Shown: positions 16,376 to 25,921 of the stretch, piece by piece
Layout: each line of letters starts with the position of its first letter
Numbering within the stretch: position 1 is the stretch's first letter
Assembly (NCBI RefSeq): GCF_934307085.1
Contig: NZ_CAKRCF010000011.1
Coordinates: forward strand, 8,613 to 72,612
DNA length: 64,000 bases
Source: an uncultured Anaerobutyricum sp.
Lineage (GTDB): Bacteria > Bacillota > Clostridia > Lachnospirales > Lachnospiraceae
Reading direction: 5' to 3'
The notes under the pieces: model-generated
Seen by the model: the letters and a program-made list of their open reading frames with translations, nothing else
The model's database searches: none
What the model was told of the DNA's origin: nothing
Position numbers and translations under genes: made by a program

Positions 16376-17295
16376 GAAAAAAGACAATTTATCAATTAAA
16401 TTCCCTTTATAGAGATTCTATGAAAGTAACGGGGTATTCCTTTGGTAAGGGAGAACCGGCCATCTGCATCATGGGTGCCTTAAGAGGGAATGAAATACAG
16501 CAGGTGTATATATGTTCCCAGCTAAATAAAAGATTAAAACAGTTAGAAAGACAAGGAAAAATCGCACCAGGAAAGGAAATTCTGGTAGTTCCCACAGCGA
16601 ATCCTTATTCCATAAATGTAGGAAAAAGATTCTGGCCGGCAGATAATACAGACATTAACCGAATGTTTCCTGGATATAATCTGGGAGAAACAACGCAGAG
16701 AATCGCTGCTGGTATTTTTGATGCAATAAGACATTATGCTTATGGAATTCATCTGTGCAGTTTTTATATGCCAGGGTCTTTTCTTCCACATGTGCGCATG
16801 ATGCATACAGGGTTTGAAAATCTGTCTCTTGCTGATGGTTTTGGTCTGCCCTATACGGTAATAAGGAATCCTAAGCCATATGATACGACAACACTGAATT
16901 ATAACTGGCAAATATGGGAGACAGAAACGTTTTCCCTATATACAAGTGAGACAGAAAAAATCAATCCGGAATCTGCTCAGGTTGGAGTAGAGGCAATTTT
17001 GCGGTTTATGTTTACTCAGGGAATTTTGCTTGAGGAGCCAAAGCCAGGAGAAAAAAATGTAGTGAAGTGGGAAAAAGATATGGAAGTCATCAAAAGTGAG
17101 TGTGCCGGATTTATCTTACCGTATATTTCTGTAGGCAAGGAAGTGGAAAAAGGAGAGTTGCTGGCAGAGATTATTGATCCATATATGGGAGAGGTAAAGA
17201 AAGAAATTGTGCCACCGGAAAGAGGAAAGATTTTCTTTGCAAGAAATAAACCTATCGTATATGCAAATACGGTACTTTTTAGAATAATTAAGTGA
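16372..17295 (+). CDS. M14 AstE-like paralogue with altered metal site
   Basis: The 307-residue protein is homologous over its whole length to the preceding protein. The first zinc motif reads GALRGNEIQ: the ligand His is replaced by Arg38 while Glu41 stays. DINRMFPG is kept. His127 remains in GIHLCS, but the preceding Asp is Gly. The third block reads TSETEKI instead of VEMG. Metal binding is thus doubtful, and the protein may be a catalytically dead partner or have a changed chemistry. The ATGA overlap suggests a 1:1 complex with the upstream enzyme. It is the last gene of the operon. Confidence 0.8.
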   Translation: MRKKTIYQLNSLYRDSMKVTGYSFGKGEPAICIMGALRGNEIQQVYICSQLNKRLKQLERQGKIAPGKEILVVPTANPYSINVGKRFWPADNTDINRMFPGYNLGETTQRIAAGIFDAIRHYAYGIHLCSFYMPGSFLPHVRMMHTGFENLSLADGFGLPYTVIRNPKPYDTTTLNYNWQIWETETFSLYTSETEKINPESAQVGVEAILRFMFTQGILLEEPKPGEKNVVKWEKDMEVIKSECAGFILPYISVGKEVEKGELLAEIIDPYMGEVKKEIVPPERGKIFFARNKPIVYANTVLFRIIK

Positions 17296-17352
17296 TACCC
17301 TAAAAATCTTATGGATTTTTAAACGCATTTTAGAAATGTTTTTGAAAGCTTC

Positions 17353-17381
17353 TTGCATTTTTTATTCAAAATAGATATAAT
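17353..17381 (+). promoter_or_regulatory. Promoter of the amino-acid ABC transporter
   Basis: TTGCAT and TATAAT are spaced by 17 bp, about 49 bp before the binding-protein start codon. This separates the transporter from the upstream operon. Confidence 0.65.
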
Positions 17382-17429
17382 AGAATAGTGAGTATAAAAT
17401 AATAAGAATTAAGAAAGGAAGGATACATT

Positions 17430-18221
17430 ATGAAAAAATTCTTATCTGTAGCTTTAGCAGCAGTTATGATGTTATCATTAGCAGCATGTGGAAGCAGCTC
17501 AAACAAGGCAGAATCCAGTTCAGAAGGAGGCAGTGCTTCTGATAAGACTTATATTATCGCGACAGATACAACTTTTGCACCATTTGAATTCACAAATGAT
17601 AAAAATGAATTCGTAGGTATTGATGTAGATATCTTAGCTGCGATTGCAAAAGATCAGGGATTTAAGTATGAATTACAGTCTCTTGGTTTTGATGCCGCTG
17701 TAGCTGCTCTTGAGTCTGGACAGGCAGATGGAACAATTGCCGGTATGTCTATCACAGAAGAAAGACAGAAAAAATATGACTTCTCCGAAGCTTACTATGA
17801 TTCCTATGTATGTATGGCTGTAAAGAAAGGCAGTGACATCAAGGGATATGAAGATTTAAAAGGTAAGAAAGTTGCAGCGAAGACAGGTACACAGGGAGCG
17901 GACTGTGCTGAGTCTTTAAAAGATAAATATGGATTTGATATCACATATTTTGATGATTCCGCAACAATGTACCAGGATGTTAAGACAGGCAACACCGTTG
18001 CATGTTTCGAAGATCAGCCTGTAATGGCTTATGGTGTTTCTCAGGGTAATGGTCTTGAGATCGTAGCAGAAGAGAAAGATAACTTCTCCACACCTTATGG
18101 TTTTGCCGTATTAAAAGGACAGAACGCAGATTTACTCAAGATGTTTAACGAAGGTTTAAAGAATATTAAAGCTAACGGTACTTACGATGAGATTGTTGCA
18201 AAATATACCTCAGCAAAATAA
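17430..18221 (+). CDS. Polar amino-acid ABC transporter, substrate-binding lipoprotein
   Basis: The 263-residue precursor has a lipoprotein signal with lipobox LAAC, so Cys20 is lipidated after cleavage. The mature part is a family 3 solute-binding protein: TYIIATDTTFAPFEFTND, then DVDILAAIAKDQGF, then GTIAGMSITEERQKKYDFS. This type binds glutamine, arginine, cystine or similar amino acids outside the cell; exact ligand is uncertain. AAGAAAGGAAGG precedes the ATG. Permease and ATPase genes follow. Confidence 0.93.
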   Translation: MKKFLSVALAAVMMLSLAACGSSSNKAESSSEGGSASDKTYIIATDTTFAPFEFTNDKNEFVGIDVDILAAIAKDQGFKYELQSLGFDAAVAALESGQADGTIAGMSITEERQKKYDFSEAYYDSYVCMAVKKGSDIKGYEDLKGKKVAAKTGTQGADCAESLKDKYGFDITYFDDSATMYQDVKTGNTVACFEDQPVMAYGVSQGNGLEIVAEEKDNFSTPYGFAVLKGQNADLLKMFNEGLKNIKANGTYDEIVAKYTSAK

Positions 18222-18254
18222 TTGAGAGACAAAAGATAGGTAAGAGGTTAATTT

Positions 18255-18923
18255 ATGAATCTATTTGGAGTTTTAAGTGAAGTCTATCCAACCTTGTTGA
18301 CTGGACTTACTATGACAGTTAAGATTACGATTTTATCTCTGATCATTGCTTTGGTTATTGGTATTTTCGTATGTCTTATGAATATTTCCAGTAATATTGT
18401 ATTACGTGGAATCGCAAAGTTTTATATTTGGCTGATTCGTGGTACTCCGATGCTGGTGCAGGCATTTTATTTCTATTTTGCTCTGCCACAGTTAATTCAG
18501 GCGGTTACAGGCTCACAGTTCCGCATTACCGTATTTACAGCCAGTTTGGTAACACTTGCTCTGAATGCAGGAGCATATATTTCTGAGATTTTCCGTGGTT
18601 CTATCGAGTCCGTTAATAAGGGACAGATGGAGGCTGCAAGAAGTCTTGGTTTAAGTTACGCAAAGTCTATGCAGAAGATTATTCTTCCGCAGGCAGTGCG
18701 TATCTGTCTCCCGTCTCTTGTAAACCAGTTTATTATTACATTGAAAGATTCTACGATTCTTTATGCGATTGGTTTATCAGAGGTTATGTACAATGCAAAG
18801 ATTTATGTAGGAAGAACTATGGAATCTTTTGCGACATATACATGGGTAGCAATCTTCTTCCTTCTGATAGTGACAATCCTGTCATTTATCTCAAGATATG
18901 TTGAAAGGAGGATGAATGCGTAA
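18255..18923 (+). CDS. Polar amino-acid ABC transporter, permease
   Basis: The 222-residue membrane protein has about five transmembrane segments and belongs to the HisM/GlnP family. The EAA loop that contacts the ATPase is seen as [20 protein letters not shown] near residue 136. [17 protein letters not shown] near residue 58 is typical of these permeases. A single permease gene implies a homodimer. The stop codon overlaps the ATPase start by 1 bp. Confidence 0.93.
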   Translation: MNLFGVLSEVYPTLLTGLTMTVKITILSLIIALVIGIFVCLMNISSNIVLRGIAKFYIWLIRGTPMLVQAFYFYFALPQLIQAVTGSQFRITVFTASLVTLALNAGAYISEIFRGSIESVNKGQMEAARSLGLSYAKSMQKIILPQAVRICLPSLVNQFIITLKDSTILYAIGLSEVMYNAKIYVGRTMESFATYTWVAIFFLLIVTILSFISRYVERRMNA

Positions 18924-19666
18924 TGTCAACTGAAAAAGATGTAAAGATTCAGGTAAAAGGTCTGAAAAAAAGCTTTGGACATGTTCACGTTTTAAAGGGA
19001 ATTGATGCAGAGATTAAGGCCGGTGAGGTTATCTGTGTTATCGGACCTTCTGGTTCTGGTAAGTCAACATTTCTTCGCTGTCTGAATCGTTTAGAGGAAG
19101 CAACAGCTGGAGAGATTCTTGTAGATGGACAGAGTATTACGGAAAAGAGTTCAGATATTGACAAGATTCGTCAGCATATCGGAATGGTATTCCAGCAGTT
19201 TAACCTGTTCCCTCATTATACAGTTAAAGAGAATATTATGCTTGCTCCTGTAGAACTTAAGTTAAAGTCTAAAGAAGAAGCAGAAGAGAAGGCTCTTGAG
19301 CTGTTAAAGCGTGTTGGTCTGGCAGAGAAAGCAGATGCAAAGCCAAAACAGCTTTCCGGTGGACAGCAGCAGCGTGTGGCAATTGCCCGTGCTCTTGCGA
19401 TGGAACCAGATATCATGTTGTTTGATGAGCCAACTTCAGCACTTGATCCTGAAATGGTTTGTGAGGTTCTTGATGTTATGAAAGAGCTTGCTGCAGAGGG
19501 GATGACGATGGTTGTAGTTACCCATGAGATGGGATTTGCCCATGACGTAGCAGACAGAGTATTTTTCATTGACCAGGGTGTTATTATGGAACAGGGAACC
19601 CCGGAAGAGGTTATGGATCATCCAACAAATGAGAGAACGCAGAGTTTCTTAAGTAAAGTATTATAA
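18923..19666 (+). CDS. Polar amino-acid ABC transporter, ATPase
   Basis: The 247-residue protein is a GlnQ/HisP-type ATPase. Walker A is GPSGSGKST near residue 40, the Q-loop is [14 protein letters not shown], the signature is [15 protein letters not shown] and Walker B is [14 protein letters not shown], with the H-loop in VVTHEMGFA. It powers the permease upstream. A terminator lies 15 bp after the stop. Confidence 0.95.
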   Translation: MSTEKDVKIQVKGLKKSFGHVHVLKGIDAEIKAGEVICVIGPSGSGKSTFLRCLNRLEEATAGEILVDGQSITEKSSDIDKIRQHIGMVFQQFNLFPHYTVKENIMLAPVELKLKSKEEAEEKALELLKRVGLAEKADAKPKQLSGGQQQRVAIARALAMEPDIMLFDEPTSALDPEMVCEVLDVMKELAAEGMTMVVVTHEMGFAHDVADRVFFIDQGVIMEQGTPEEVMDHPTNERTQSFLSKVL

Positions 19667-19680
19667 AATATTTATAAATA

Positions 19681-19713
19681 AAAAGGCATCTGTTCATAGC
19701 AGGTGCCTTTTTT
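19681..19713 (+). terminator. Intrinsic terminator after the ABC transporter
   Basis: AAAAGGCATCTG pairs with CAGGTGCCTTTT, followed by TTTTTT. The proB ribosome-binding site begins right after it, so proB needs its own promoter or read-through. Confidence 0.85.
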
Positions 19714-19724
19714 AGGAGGTTATT

Positions 19725-20546
19725 ATGCGAATCGTTGTAAAAGTGGGAACATCAACATTGACCCATACAAGCGGAAGAATTAATATCAGAAGAACAGAAA
19801 AGCTTTGCAAAATCCTCAGCGATGTAAAAAATGCAGGACATGAGCTTATTTTAGTATCTTCTGGTGCGATTGGTATGGGTGTAGGTAAACTGAATATGAA
19901 GAGTAAACCGGAAGATATGCCCACAAAGCAGGCAGCAGCAGCAATAGGACAGTGTGAACTGATGTATCTGTATGATAAGTTATTTAGAGAATATAATCAT
20001 ATTGTTGCCCAGATGCTGATTACTGGCCTTGATTTTTCTAATGAGGAAAGCCATAAGAATTTTCAGAGTACATTAAATCGTCTTTTGGAGTTAAATGTGA
20101 TTCCGATTATCAATGAAAATGATACTATTGCAACACAGGAAATTTCTGTTGGTGATAATGATACAATGGGAGCAATTGTCGCAGAGAATGCAAAGGCAGA
20201 TTTATTGATTATTTTAAGTGATATTGATGGTCTTTACACGAGTGACCCGCGTAATAATCTAGATGCTCAGTTGATTGACACTGTATTTTCCATTACTCCG
20301 GAAATAAAAGAATTAGCAGGGACAAAAGGAACAACACTTGGTACAGGTGGAATGATCACAAAGATTCACGCAGCAGAAATTGCGATGAATGCAGGAATTG
20401 ATATGATTATTGCTAATGGAACAAAGCCGGAATTTCTCTATAATATTATTGATGGAGAAAAGGTTGGAACAAAGTTTATCGGGAGGAAAAAGCATGACAA
20501 CAAAAGAGATTCTGACACAAGCTGTCACAGCGAAAAATGCGATTAA
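19725..20546 (+). CDS. proB: Glutamate 5-kinase
   Basis: The 273-residue protein catalyses the first step of proline synthesis, phosphorylating glutamate. Amino-acid kinase motifs are visible: [10 protein letters not shown] at the N-terminus, [14 protein letters not shown] near residue 45, INENDTIA near 127 and [13 protein letters not shown] near 165, then [15 protein letters not shown]. It ends after the kinase domain and lacks the C-terminal PUA domain of longer ProB proteins. The last 53 bp overlap proA in another frame, giving a tail ([17 protein letters not shown]) unlikely to be conserved. GGAGG precedes the ATG. Confidence 0.95.
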   Translation: MRIVVKVGTSTLTHTSGRINIRRTEKLCKILSDVKNAGHELILVSSGAIGMGVGKLNMKSKPEDMPTKQAAAAIGQCELMYLYDKLFREYNHIVAQMLITGLDFSNEESHKNFQSTLNRLLELNVIPIINENDTIATQEISVGDNDTMGAIVAENAKADLLIILSDIDGLYTSDPRNNLDAQLIDTVFSITPEIKELAGTKGTTLGTGGMITKIHAAEIAMNAGIDMIIANGTKPEFLYNIIDGEKVGTKFIGRKKHDNKRDSDTSCHSEKCD

Positions 20547-21750
20547 TTCAGCAAATACTGGGACTAAAAACAAGGCACTTGCTAATATGGCAGAGGCTCT
20601 CTTAGCACATACGGATGCGATTTTAGAAGCAAATAAACAGGATGTGGAAGCAGCAAGAGGAAAAATTTCCGATGTCATGATTGATCGTTTAATGTTAGAT
20701 GCCGGACGAATCGAAGGAATGGCAAATGGAATTAGAGAGTTGATAGATTTAGATGACCCGGCAGGAAAAGTATTAAGAACTGTAGAACGCCCAAATGGAA
20801 TTGTCATTGAAAAAACAGCAGTTCCAATGGGAGTTATCGCAATTATTTACGAGAGTCGTCCAAATGTAACCAGCGATGCCGCAGCCCTCTGTATTAAAAG
20901 TGGTAATGTCTGTGTTCTTCGAAGTGGAAAAGAAGCGTGGAAGAGTGCAAATGCTGTAGTTACAGCCTTAAAAGAAGGTATGGTAAAGTCAAATCTTCCG
21001 GCGGAGGGTATTCAGCTTATCGAAGATACCAGCAGAGAAAGTTCTGTGGAATTAATGAAGGCTGTTGGCTATGTTGATTTACTTATTCCAAGAGGTGGCC
21101 CTGGCCTCATTCGTTCTTGTGTAGAGAATGCCAAAGTACCATGCATTCAGACCGGAACAGGAATCTGCCATATTTATGTAGATGAGAGTGCAGATTTTAA
21201 TAAAGCATTAGATATTATTGAGAATGCTAAAACAAGCCGCCCAAGCGTATGTAATGCAGAAGAAGTCCTTCTTGTTCACAGTGCAGTTGCAAAAGAATTT
21301 TTACCATTATTACAAAAAAAATTAGTACAAGAACGAAAAGAAAAGGGAGAAACTCCTGTAGAACTTCGCCTTTGTGAAAGAGCAGCAAAAATTATTCCTG
21401 GGACACCAGCTGGAGTAGATGACTTTGATACAGAATTCTTAGACTATATCCTTGCGGTAAAAGTGGTGGATAGTGTAGAAGAAGCTGTAGAACATATTTC
21501 AAAGCATTCTACAGGACATAGCGAGGCCATTATCACAGAATCAAAAGAAGCTGCAGATCACTTTACTATGAGAGTAGACAGCGCTGCAGTATATGTAAAT
21601 GTTTCTACGCGATTTACCGATGGCGGTGAATTCGGACTTGGTTGTGAGATGGGAATCTCCACCCAGAAGCTTCATGCGAGAGGACCAATGGGGTTGGAGG
21701 AATTGTGTACTTATAAATATATCATTCGTGGAGAGGGACAAGTTAGATAG
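20494..21750 (+). CDS. proA: Gamma-glutamyl phosphate reductase
   Basis: The 418-residue protein reduces glutamyl 5-phosphate to the semialdehyde with NADPH. The ATG at 20494 has GGGAGG upstream and matches the family N-terminus; an in-frame upstream start lies deep in proB. Blocks: [19 protein letters not shown] near residue 111, the catalytic Cys in [15 protein letters not shown] near 255, and [19 protein letters not shown] near the end. Element C begins directly after the stop codon. Confidence 0.96.
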   Translation: MTTKEILTQAVTAKNAINSANTGTKNKALANMAEALLAHTDAILEANKQDVEAARGKISDVMIDRLMLDAGRIEGMANGIRELIDLDDPAGKVLRTVERPNGIVIEKTAVPMGVIAIIYESRPNVTSDAAALCIKSGNVCVLRSGKEAWKSANAVVTALKEGMVKSNLPAEGIQLIEDTSRESSVELMKAVGYVDLLIPRGGPGLIRSCVENAKVPCIQTGTGICHIYVDESADFNKALDIIENAKTSRPSVCNAEEVLLVHSAVAKEFLPLLQKKLVQERKEKGETPVELRLCERAAKIIPGTPAGVDDFDTEFLDYILAVKVVDSVEEAVEHISKHSTGHSEAIITESKEAADHFTMRVDSAAVYVNVSTRFTDGGEFGLGCEMGISTQKLHARGPMGLEELCTYKYIIRGEGQVR

Positions 21751-21927
21751 TAATTTGCCAAAAGGCTAAGCTGACGAACTCAGGAAGATAAATAAAGCAT
21801 ATCTGTGACTTTAGTCGCGGCGTGTTGAATGCTCGCTTAAGCGCTCGGCATCCAACACTTGCTCCGAGGCCACAGATATGCTTTATTTATCTTCCTGAGT
21901 TCTGTTTGTAGCAAGACTGGCAGATTA
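21751..21927 (+). repeat. Palindromic element C (type I core) after proA
   Basis: It starts at the base after the proA stop. The outer stem is TAATTTGCCA/TGGCAGATTA. The arms 21776-21807 and 21871-21902 are a perfect 32-bp inverted repeat. The core contains AGTCGCGGC, a near-perfect hairpin (GTGTTG.../...CAACAC) with TCGC at the loop, and TTGCTCCGAGGCCACA. It is oriented with proA. The arm sequence differs from those of A, B and D. Confidence 0.88.
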
Positions 21928-22198
21928 GTATCAGTATGTCTATAGCATCATTATAAGTTTACAAAGTGTTTTGGGAAAAATTGGAATTGTTATCTGATGT
22001 TAATGAGATTTGGATATATGTTGAAAGTATGCTTCTATAATTCCTCTTGAAAAAGAAAAGATTTTTATGAGATTGATTTTATTGAGAAATTTTGGATATT
22101 AAATATAGAGTTACATTTGATATAGATTTTAATTGTCAGTCTTTGAATACACAAACTCCCGAACCTTCGAATTCTTCAACTCTCTTCCTCAAATCTTA
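21928..22198. other. AT-rich spacer between elements C and D
   Basis: About 270 bp with stop codons in all frames and no recognisable gene, promoter pair or repeat. It separates two inward-facing type I elements. Confidence 0.4.
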
Positions 22199-22381
22199 TA
22201 GTTTGCTGCGTTTACAGCCTGAGAACAAACAGAACCGCCGAAGTCCATAGTATGTAAAAATGCGCCTTAGAGCAAACGCTTAATGCGGGCGAGCATTAAG
22301 CGTGCAGTGATACGAAGCATTTTTACATACTATAGACTTCGGCAGTTCGTCTGTTTTTTCAAAAATCCTAAGCAGCAAACT
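22199..22381 (-). repeat. Palindromic element D (divergent type I core)
   Basis: The outer stem AGTTTGCTGC/GCAGCAAACT overlaps the last codons and stop of the minus-strand gene. Arms 22237-22263 and 22317-22343 are a 27-bp inverted repeat with one mismatch. Read on the minus strand the core has CACTGCA, hairpin CGCTTAATGC/GCATTAAGCG with TCGC in the loop, then TTTGCTCTAAGG, a diverged version of the A-C core. Confidence 0.8.
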
Positions 22382-23192
22382 CCTGTTGTCGTTTGTCAAG
22401 GATTGTCTTATATTCGTCGCAGTTATCTGCGGTAATATTTTCAAGTTCATCGTCTGGAAGAACTCGTCTGTCGTAGTTTCTTCTGAAGAATCCTCTTAAA
22501 TAAATAAGGAATGCAGAATTATATATTTTTCGGGTAATTCTTAAAATCTCATCATGATTTATCTCTTTTAATGCATGGTATAAATCAAAGAAATCATCGG
22601 TATCAAGATGTGCAAACTGTAAGGTTTGCTCTAATAAAACATCATCATTCTCGAAAAGAGAAATATAACCAAGCAAGTACATTAACTGACGGAAAGTCAT
22701 TATAAAATCATTCGGTTCGAGTGTTTCAAGGAATTGTTCAAAACTGACCTTTACTCTCCATAGACCTTCCTCTAAAAGATGACGGATGGAAATCTCATTA
22801 AATGGTCCAGGAATCTGAATTTTGTCTACATGTACAGTTTTTAGGGTAAGGCGTTCCATAAAACGAGCGAGAGTAACACGACAGGCATGGAATTCAGAAT
22901 AAGCATTCATATAGATAAATAAGTCTTCTGTCTCTTCAAAAGAACTGTTTATGAAATCATAAAAATGTGTAAATTCATGGAAAAGGATAAAACGGGCATA
23001 ACTGTCACTATAAAGATGAAAGCGAGGATTTAAATGCAAAATATACTTGCCATCAAGAAGTTCTAAAATGTTAAAAAATCCTTCAACATACTTCTCTGCA
23101 TCATACTGTACTGTTGAAATCTGTACATCCTTCGGTAAGTCATACTTTTCCTTATATTCATTCCACAATTCATTAATCTGTCTTAAATTCAT
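22368..23192 (-). CDS. Zincin-like putative metalloprotease, function unknown
   Basis: The protein has 274 residues from the ATG at 23192 (GGGAAGGCGGG upstream); the longer frame adds 23 poorly placed residues. The HEXXH zinc-protease motif is present as ILFHEFTHFYDF near residue 71, and NAYSEFHACR about 25 residues later could supply a third ligand (Glu). The rest is helical and acidic, and no signal peptide is seen, so it would be cytoplasmic. I do not recognise a named family. Its 3' end lies in element D. Confidence 0.65.
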   Translation of the reverse strand: MNLRQINELWNEYKEKYDLPKDVQISTVQYDAEKYVEGFFNILELLDGKYILHLNPRFHLYSDSYARFILFHEFTHFYDFINSSFEETEDLFIYMNAYSEFHACRVTLARFMERLTLKTVHVDKIQIPGPFNEISIRHLLEEGLWRVKVSFEQFLETLEPNDFIMTFRQLMYLLGYISLFENDDVLLEQTLQFAHLDTDDFFDLYHALKEINHDEILRITRKIYNSAFLIYLRGFFRRNYDRRVLPDDELENITADNCDEYKTILDKRQQEFAA

Positions 23193-23296
23193 ATGTAACC
23201 CGCCTTCCCATAACATATTACTTATATTATATAACACCCCAATAGAAATAACAACGCTCAAAAAGGAAGAAGTAGGATAAATTATTGTGATTTGAT

Positions 23297-24553
23297 TTAG
23301 TCTTCTTCCGCTTTATAATAGAAAAATGTTTGAACCATTAATGACCCCTCTTCTAAGTCTTTTTGGCTTACCCAGTCTCCAAAAGAAGAAGTTCCTCTTT
23401 TTGGCAGGTAGTGAGGATCCATTAACAGAAATTTATTTTTTTTGGCATTATAATCAACAATAGCACCATAATGTCCTGGAAGATAGACAACAGCGGTGTC
23501 TCCATCTTTTAATTTTTTCTTTAATTCTTTGAAGGATTCTCCGTTTCCGTCATAGGAAAAGCCATATTTATGACCAAATTTTTGAGCAGCAGCCTTGAAA
23601 AATCTACAGTCAGTTCCACAATCTTCTATACGATAATGCTTGTCAGAGGCATATTTTGCGAGTTCATATGGGTCAGGAAAATGACCGGTTAAAGAGTAGA
23701 TAGTATTCACTGTGGCAAAGATACCGCATCCAGAAGTACAGAAATTATTCGTATCAGTATCTTTGGTTGTTTCGTTACCATAATGATGTTTTGCCCATGT
23801 AGGATCGAACTGAACAAAAACATGTAAATTTTCTTTTTCAATAGCTTTTTGCGTGCGGACCAAACGCCATACTGCATTGGAGTCATTGGTAAATTCCAGA
23901 AGGCCACTTGTGTTTTGAGATAAAATTTGTCTTGTAAATGCGTCACAAATGGTATAATAATCGTCTTTTCTTGAAATAAGGAAGGTACCTGCCTCTTCTT
24001 TATCACCCCATAATTCATTAGAAGAGGAAGTGTCTTCATATGATGTGTCAGCTTTTAAATATTTATTTTCTCCTGTTTTACAAATCATATAGCAGTTATC
24101 TCCAACGTATTCAAAAGAACAGGATAATTTGACAGGGGTAGCAGAGTAGATATTTAGGGGGTGAGTAGCAGTTGTTGCCTGTTTTTCATAAAAGGAAAGT
24201 TGATAAGTACCGTTTGCGAAAGGCTGTTTTTCTTTTCCGTCATAAATCAGACAATCGGAATGAAATTCATCTTTTGTAATCCAGCCGCTTTTTGTTCCCC
24301 CTTTTTTAGAAGTGTATTGGATTTCATACCAGGATCCGGAAGAGCCAATTACTTTTATCCCTGTATATTTGGGGAGAATAGTTTTTAAATCATTACTGTA
24401 ATCGGAATAGTATACAGGCAATTCATTCCTTCCCAGTGCATAAATAAAATCAGAATTACTTTCGTAAGCATGTTGAAAAGCTAATGTTTCAGACGGAAGA
24501 AGGAAACACCCGCTTAATATAAAAAGTAAAAATAAAAAAATATGTTTTCTCAC
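23297..24553 (-). CDS. Exported C39-like cysteine peptidase with SH3-like domain
   Basis: The protein has 418 residues from a GTG at 24553 with GGAGG 7 nt upstream. A longer frame reaching 24739 would read through palindromic repeat J and is rejected. The N-terminus is a signal sequence containing LSGC at residues 13-16, a possible lipobox; cleavage after TLA at residue 25 is the alternative. Residues 34-100 look like a bacterial SH3 domain, 113-232 like a beta-trefoil (ricin/fascin-type) repeat. From residue 250 there is a C39-type peptidase domain with Cys276 in TSGCGIFA, His361 in GHYGAIVDY and Asp379 in LLMDPHY. It probably acts on the cell surface on peptides or cell-wall material. Confidence 0.75.
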   Translation of the reverse strand: MRKHIFLFLLFILSGCFLLPSETLAFQHAYESNSDFIYALGRNELPVYYSDYSNDLKTILPKYTGIKVIGSSGSWYEIQYTSKKGGTKSGWITKDEFHSDCLIYDGKEKQPFANGTYQLSFYEKQATTATHPLNIYSATPVKLSCSFEYVGDNCYMICKTGENKYLKADTSYEDTSSSNELWGDKEEAGTFLISRKDDYYTICDAFTRQILSQNTSGLLEFTNDSNAVWRLVRTQKAIEKENLHVFVQFDPTWAKHHYGNETTKDTDTNNFCTSGCGIFATVNTIYSLTGHFPDPYELAKYASDKHYRIEDCGTDCRFFKAAAQKFGHKYGFSYDGNGESFKELKKKLKDGDTAVVYLPGHYGAIVDYNAKKNKFLLMDPHYLPKRGTSSFGDWVSQKDLEEGSLMVQTFFYYKAEED

Positions 24554-24576
24554 AACAATTCCTCCATTAGTATTTG

Positions 24577-24739
24577 ATGTACTCTCGGAGTCTTTCTTGC
24601 ACTTGCTTTTGTGGCTGATTTTCCGCCAGCCGCACCCGAATTTCATCAACGTACGCATCACGTAAGCCTCAAAAATTTGGGCACAACTGATAAAAAATCT
24701 TCTCACAAAATCAAGCACAAAAAGATTCCGAGGGTACAT
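24577..24739. repeat. Palindromic repeat J (third family), upstream of the C39-like gene
   Basis: The ends ATGTACTCTCGG... and ...CCGAGGGTACAT pair over about 28 bp with few mismatches, enclosing about 105 bp with further short stems. The first 46 bp match repeat I near 50.2 kb at 37 of 46 positions. It lies in the 5' leader of the minus-strand gene, so it could be a structured leader or a mobile palindrome. Confidence 0.7.
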
Positions 24740-25009
24740 TTTGTCTTGTTGTAAAATAATTTAGGTAATTTTTAATTATAGATTTTATTATAAAAAGTTA
24801 CAAATATTTTACGAATGTTAAAATAATGTTACAACTTGGGATATTATAGCATAAAATACTGAGTTTGCAAACAAACATATCTGGAAAATTGTACAGGAAA
24901 GTAGTTTATAAGATATAGAAAAGCAATTGAGATAATTGACGTTTTATGGTAAAATTAGACAAGATATTCTACTTGTCGTGGAAATACGAGATGAAAGGAT
25001 TGAAGAAAA
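24740..25009. other. AT-rich divergent promoter region
   Basis: Roughly 270 bp between the C39-like gene leader and relQ. It is very AT-rich. TTGACG near 24938 could be a -35 element for relQ, but no matching -10 at good spacing is clear. Nothing else is seen. Confidence 0.3.
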
Positions 25010-25777
25010 ATGGAACAAAGAAAGAGAATTTTTGGAGCATTAGATGATTTAATGCGGTCACCAATTGGGGAGAGACTTAGAGAGAGGATGTTCCGGGAAT
25101 TATCTACCAAAGAGATACATGAGATGCTTCAAAGAGAACAAAAACCATATAAAGAGCTGATGGCATATTATCAGTGCGCTCTTATGGAAGTTGAAACAAA
25201 GTTTCGTGTGTTAAATGAACAGTTTTCTCTTGCACATAATAGAAATCCAATAGAATCAATCAAAACAAGGGTAAAAAGTCTTGAAAGTATAACAGAGAAA
25301 TTAAATCGAAAAAATCTACCGTTTTCAACGCAAAGTATCGAGGAAAATCTTTCAGATATTGCAGGAATCCGTATTATATGTTCTTTTAGAGAAGATATTT
25401 ATTTTCTTGCAGATTGCCTTTTAGAACAGGATGATGTTACATTAGTTCAGCGCAAAGATTATATAGAGAATCCGAAGGACAATGGATATCGCAGTCTGCA
25501 CTTGATTGTAGAAGTACCTATCTTTTTAGAACATAAAAAGAAAATGATGAAGGTAGAAGTACAGCTTCGTACAATCGCAATGGATTTTTGGGCAAGCCTT
25601 GAACATAAGTTAAAATATAAAAAGGATATTGTTTCTGATCAGCTTACGCAAGATTTAAAGCAGTGTGCGGATGAGAGTGCAGCACTTGACTTAAAGATGG
25701 ATGCTATTCGTAAAGAGATAGAGATCTTAAAAGAGCCAAAAGAAGCAGGAAAAGAGATAAAATATCTGCAGGATTAA
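25010..25777 (+). CDS. relQ: Small alarmone synthetase (GTP pyrophosphokinase, RelQ type)
   Basis: The 255-residue protein has only the RelA/SpoT synthetase domain, without hydrolase, TGS or ACT domains. It should make (p)ppGpp from ATP and GTP/GDP. Motifs: SIKTRVKSLESITEKL near residue 85, SDIAGIRIICSF near 114, the G-loop-like RKDYIENPKDNGYRSLHL near 144 and VEVQLRTIAMDFWASLEHK near 182, all typical. A coiled C-terminal helix suits the tetrameric SAS form. A weak AAAGGATTG site precedes the ATG. It is a single-gene unit. Confidence 0.9.
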   Translation: MEQRKRIFGALDDLMRSPIGERLRERMFRELSTKEIHEMLQREQKPYKELMAYYQCALMEVETKFRVLNEQFSLAHNRNPIESIKTRVKSLESITEKLNRKNLPFSTQSIEENLSDIAGIRIICSFREDIYFLADCLLEQDDVTLVQRKDYIENPKDNGYRSLHLIVEVPIFLEHKKKMMKVEVQLRTIAMDFWASLEHKLKYKKDIVSDQLTQDLKQCADESAALDLKMDAIRKEIEILKEPKEAGKEIKYLQD

Positions 25778-25921
25778 AGCAGGACTATTGGAATGAATTT
25801 TTAAACACGCTGAGAGGGATTACAAATTTTTTGGTAATTTAACAAATCTATAGATAATAAAATATCAGGTATAAATAATAAAAAGGGACATATTAAAATG
25901 ATATAGGCAGGAGGGGTTTAT

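Noticed and set aside
21751..22381. CRISPR array or insertion sequence at the inverted repeats
   Set aside because: There are no regularly spaced direct repeats, no cas genes and no transposase; the repeats are nested palindromes.
24554..24739. N-terminal extension of the C39-like protein to an ATG at 24739
   Set aside because: The extension is the translation of palindromic repeat J. A signal peptide and GGAGG site support the GTG at 24553.
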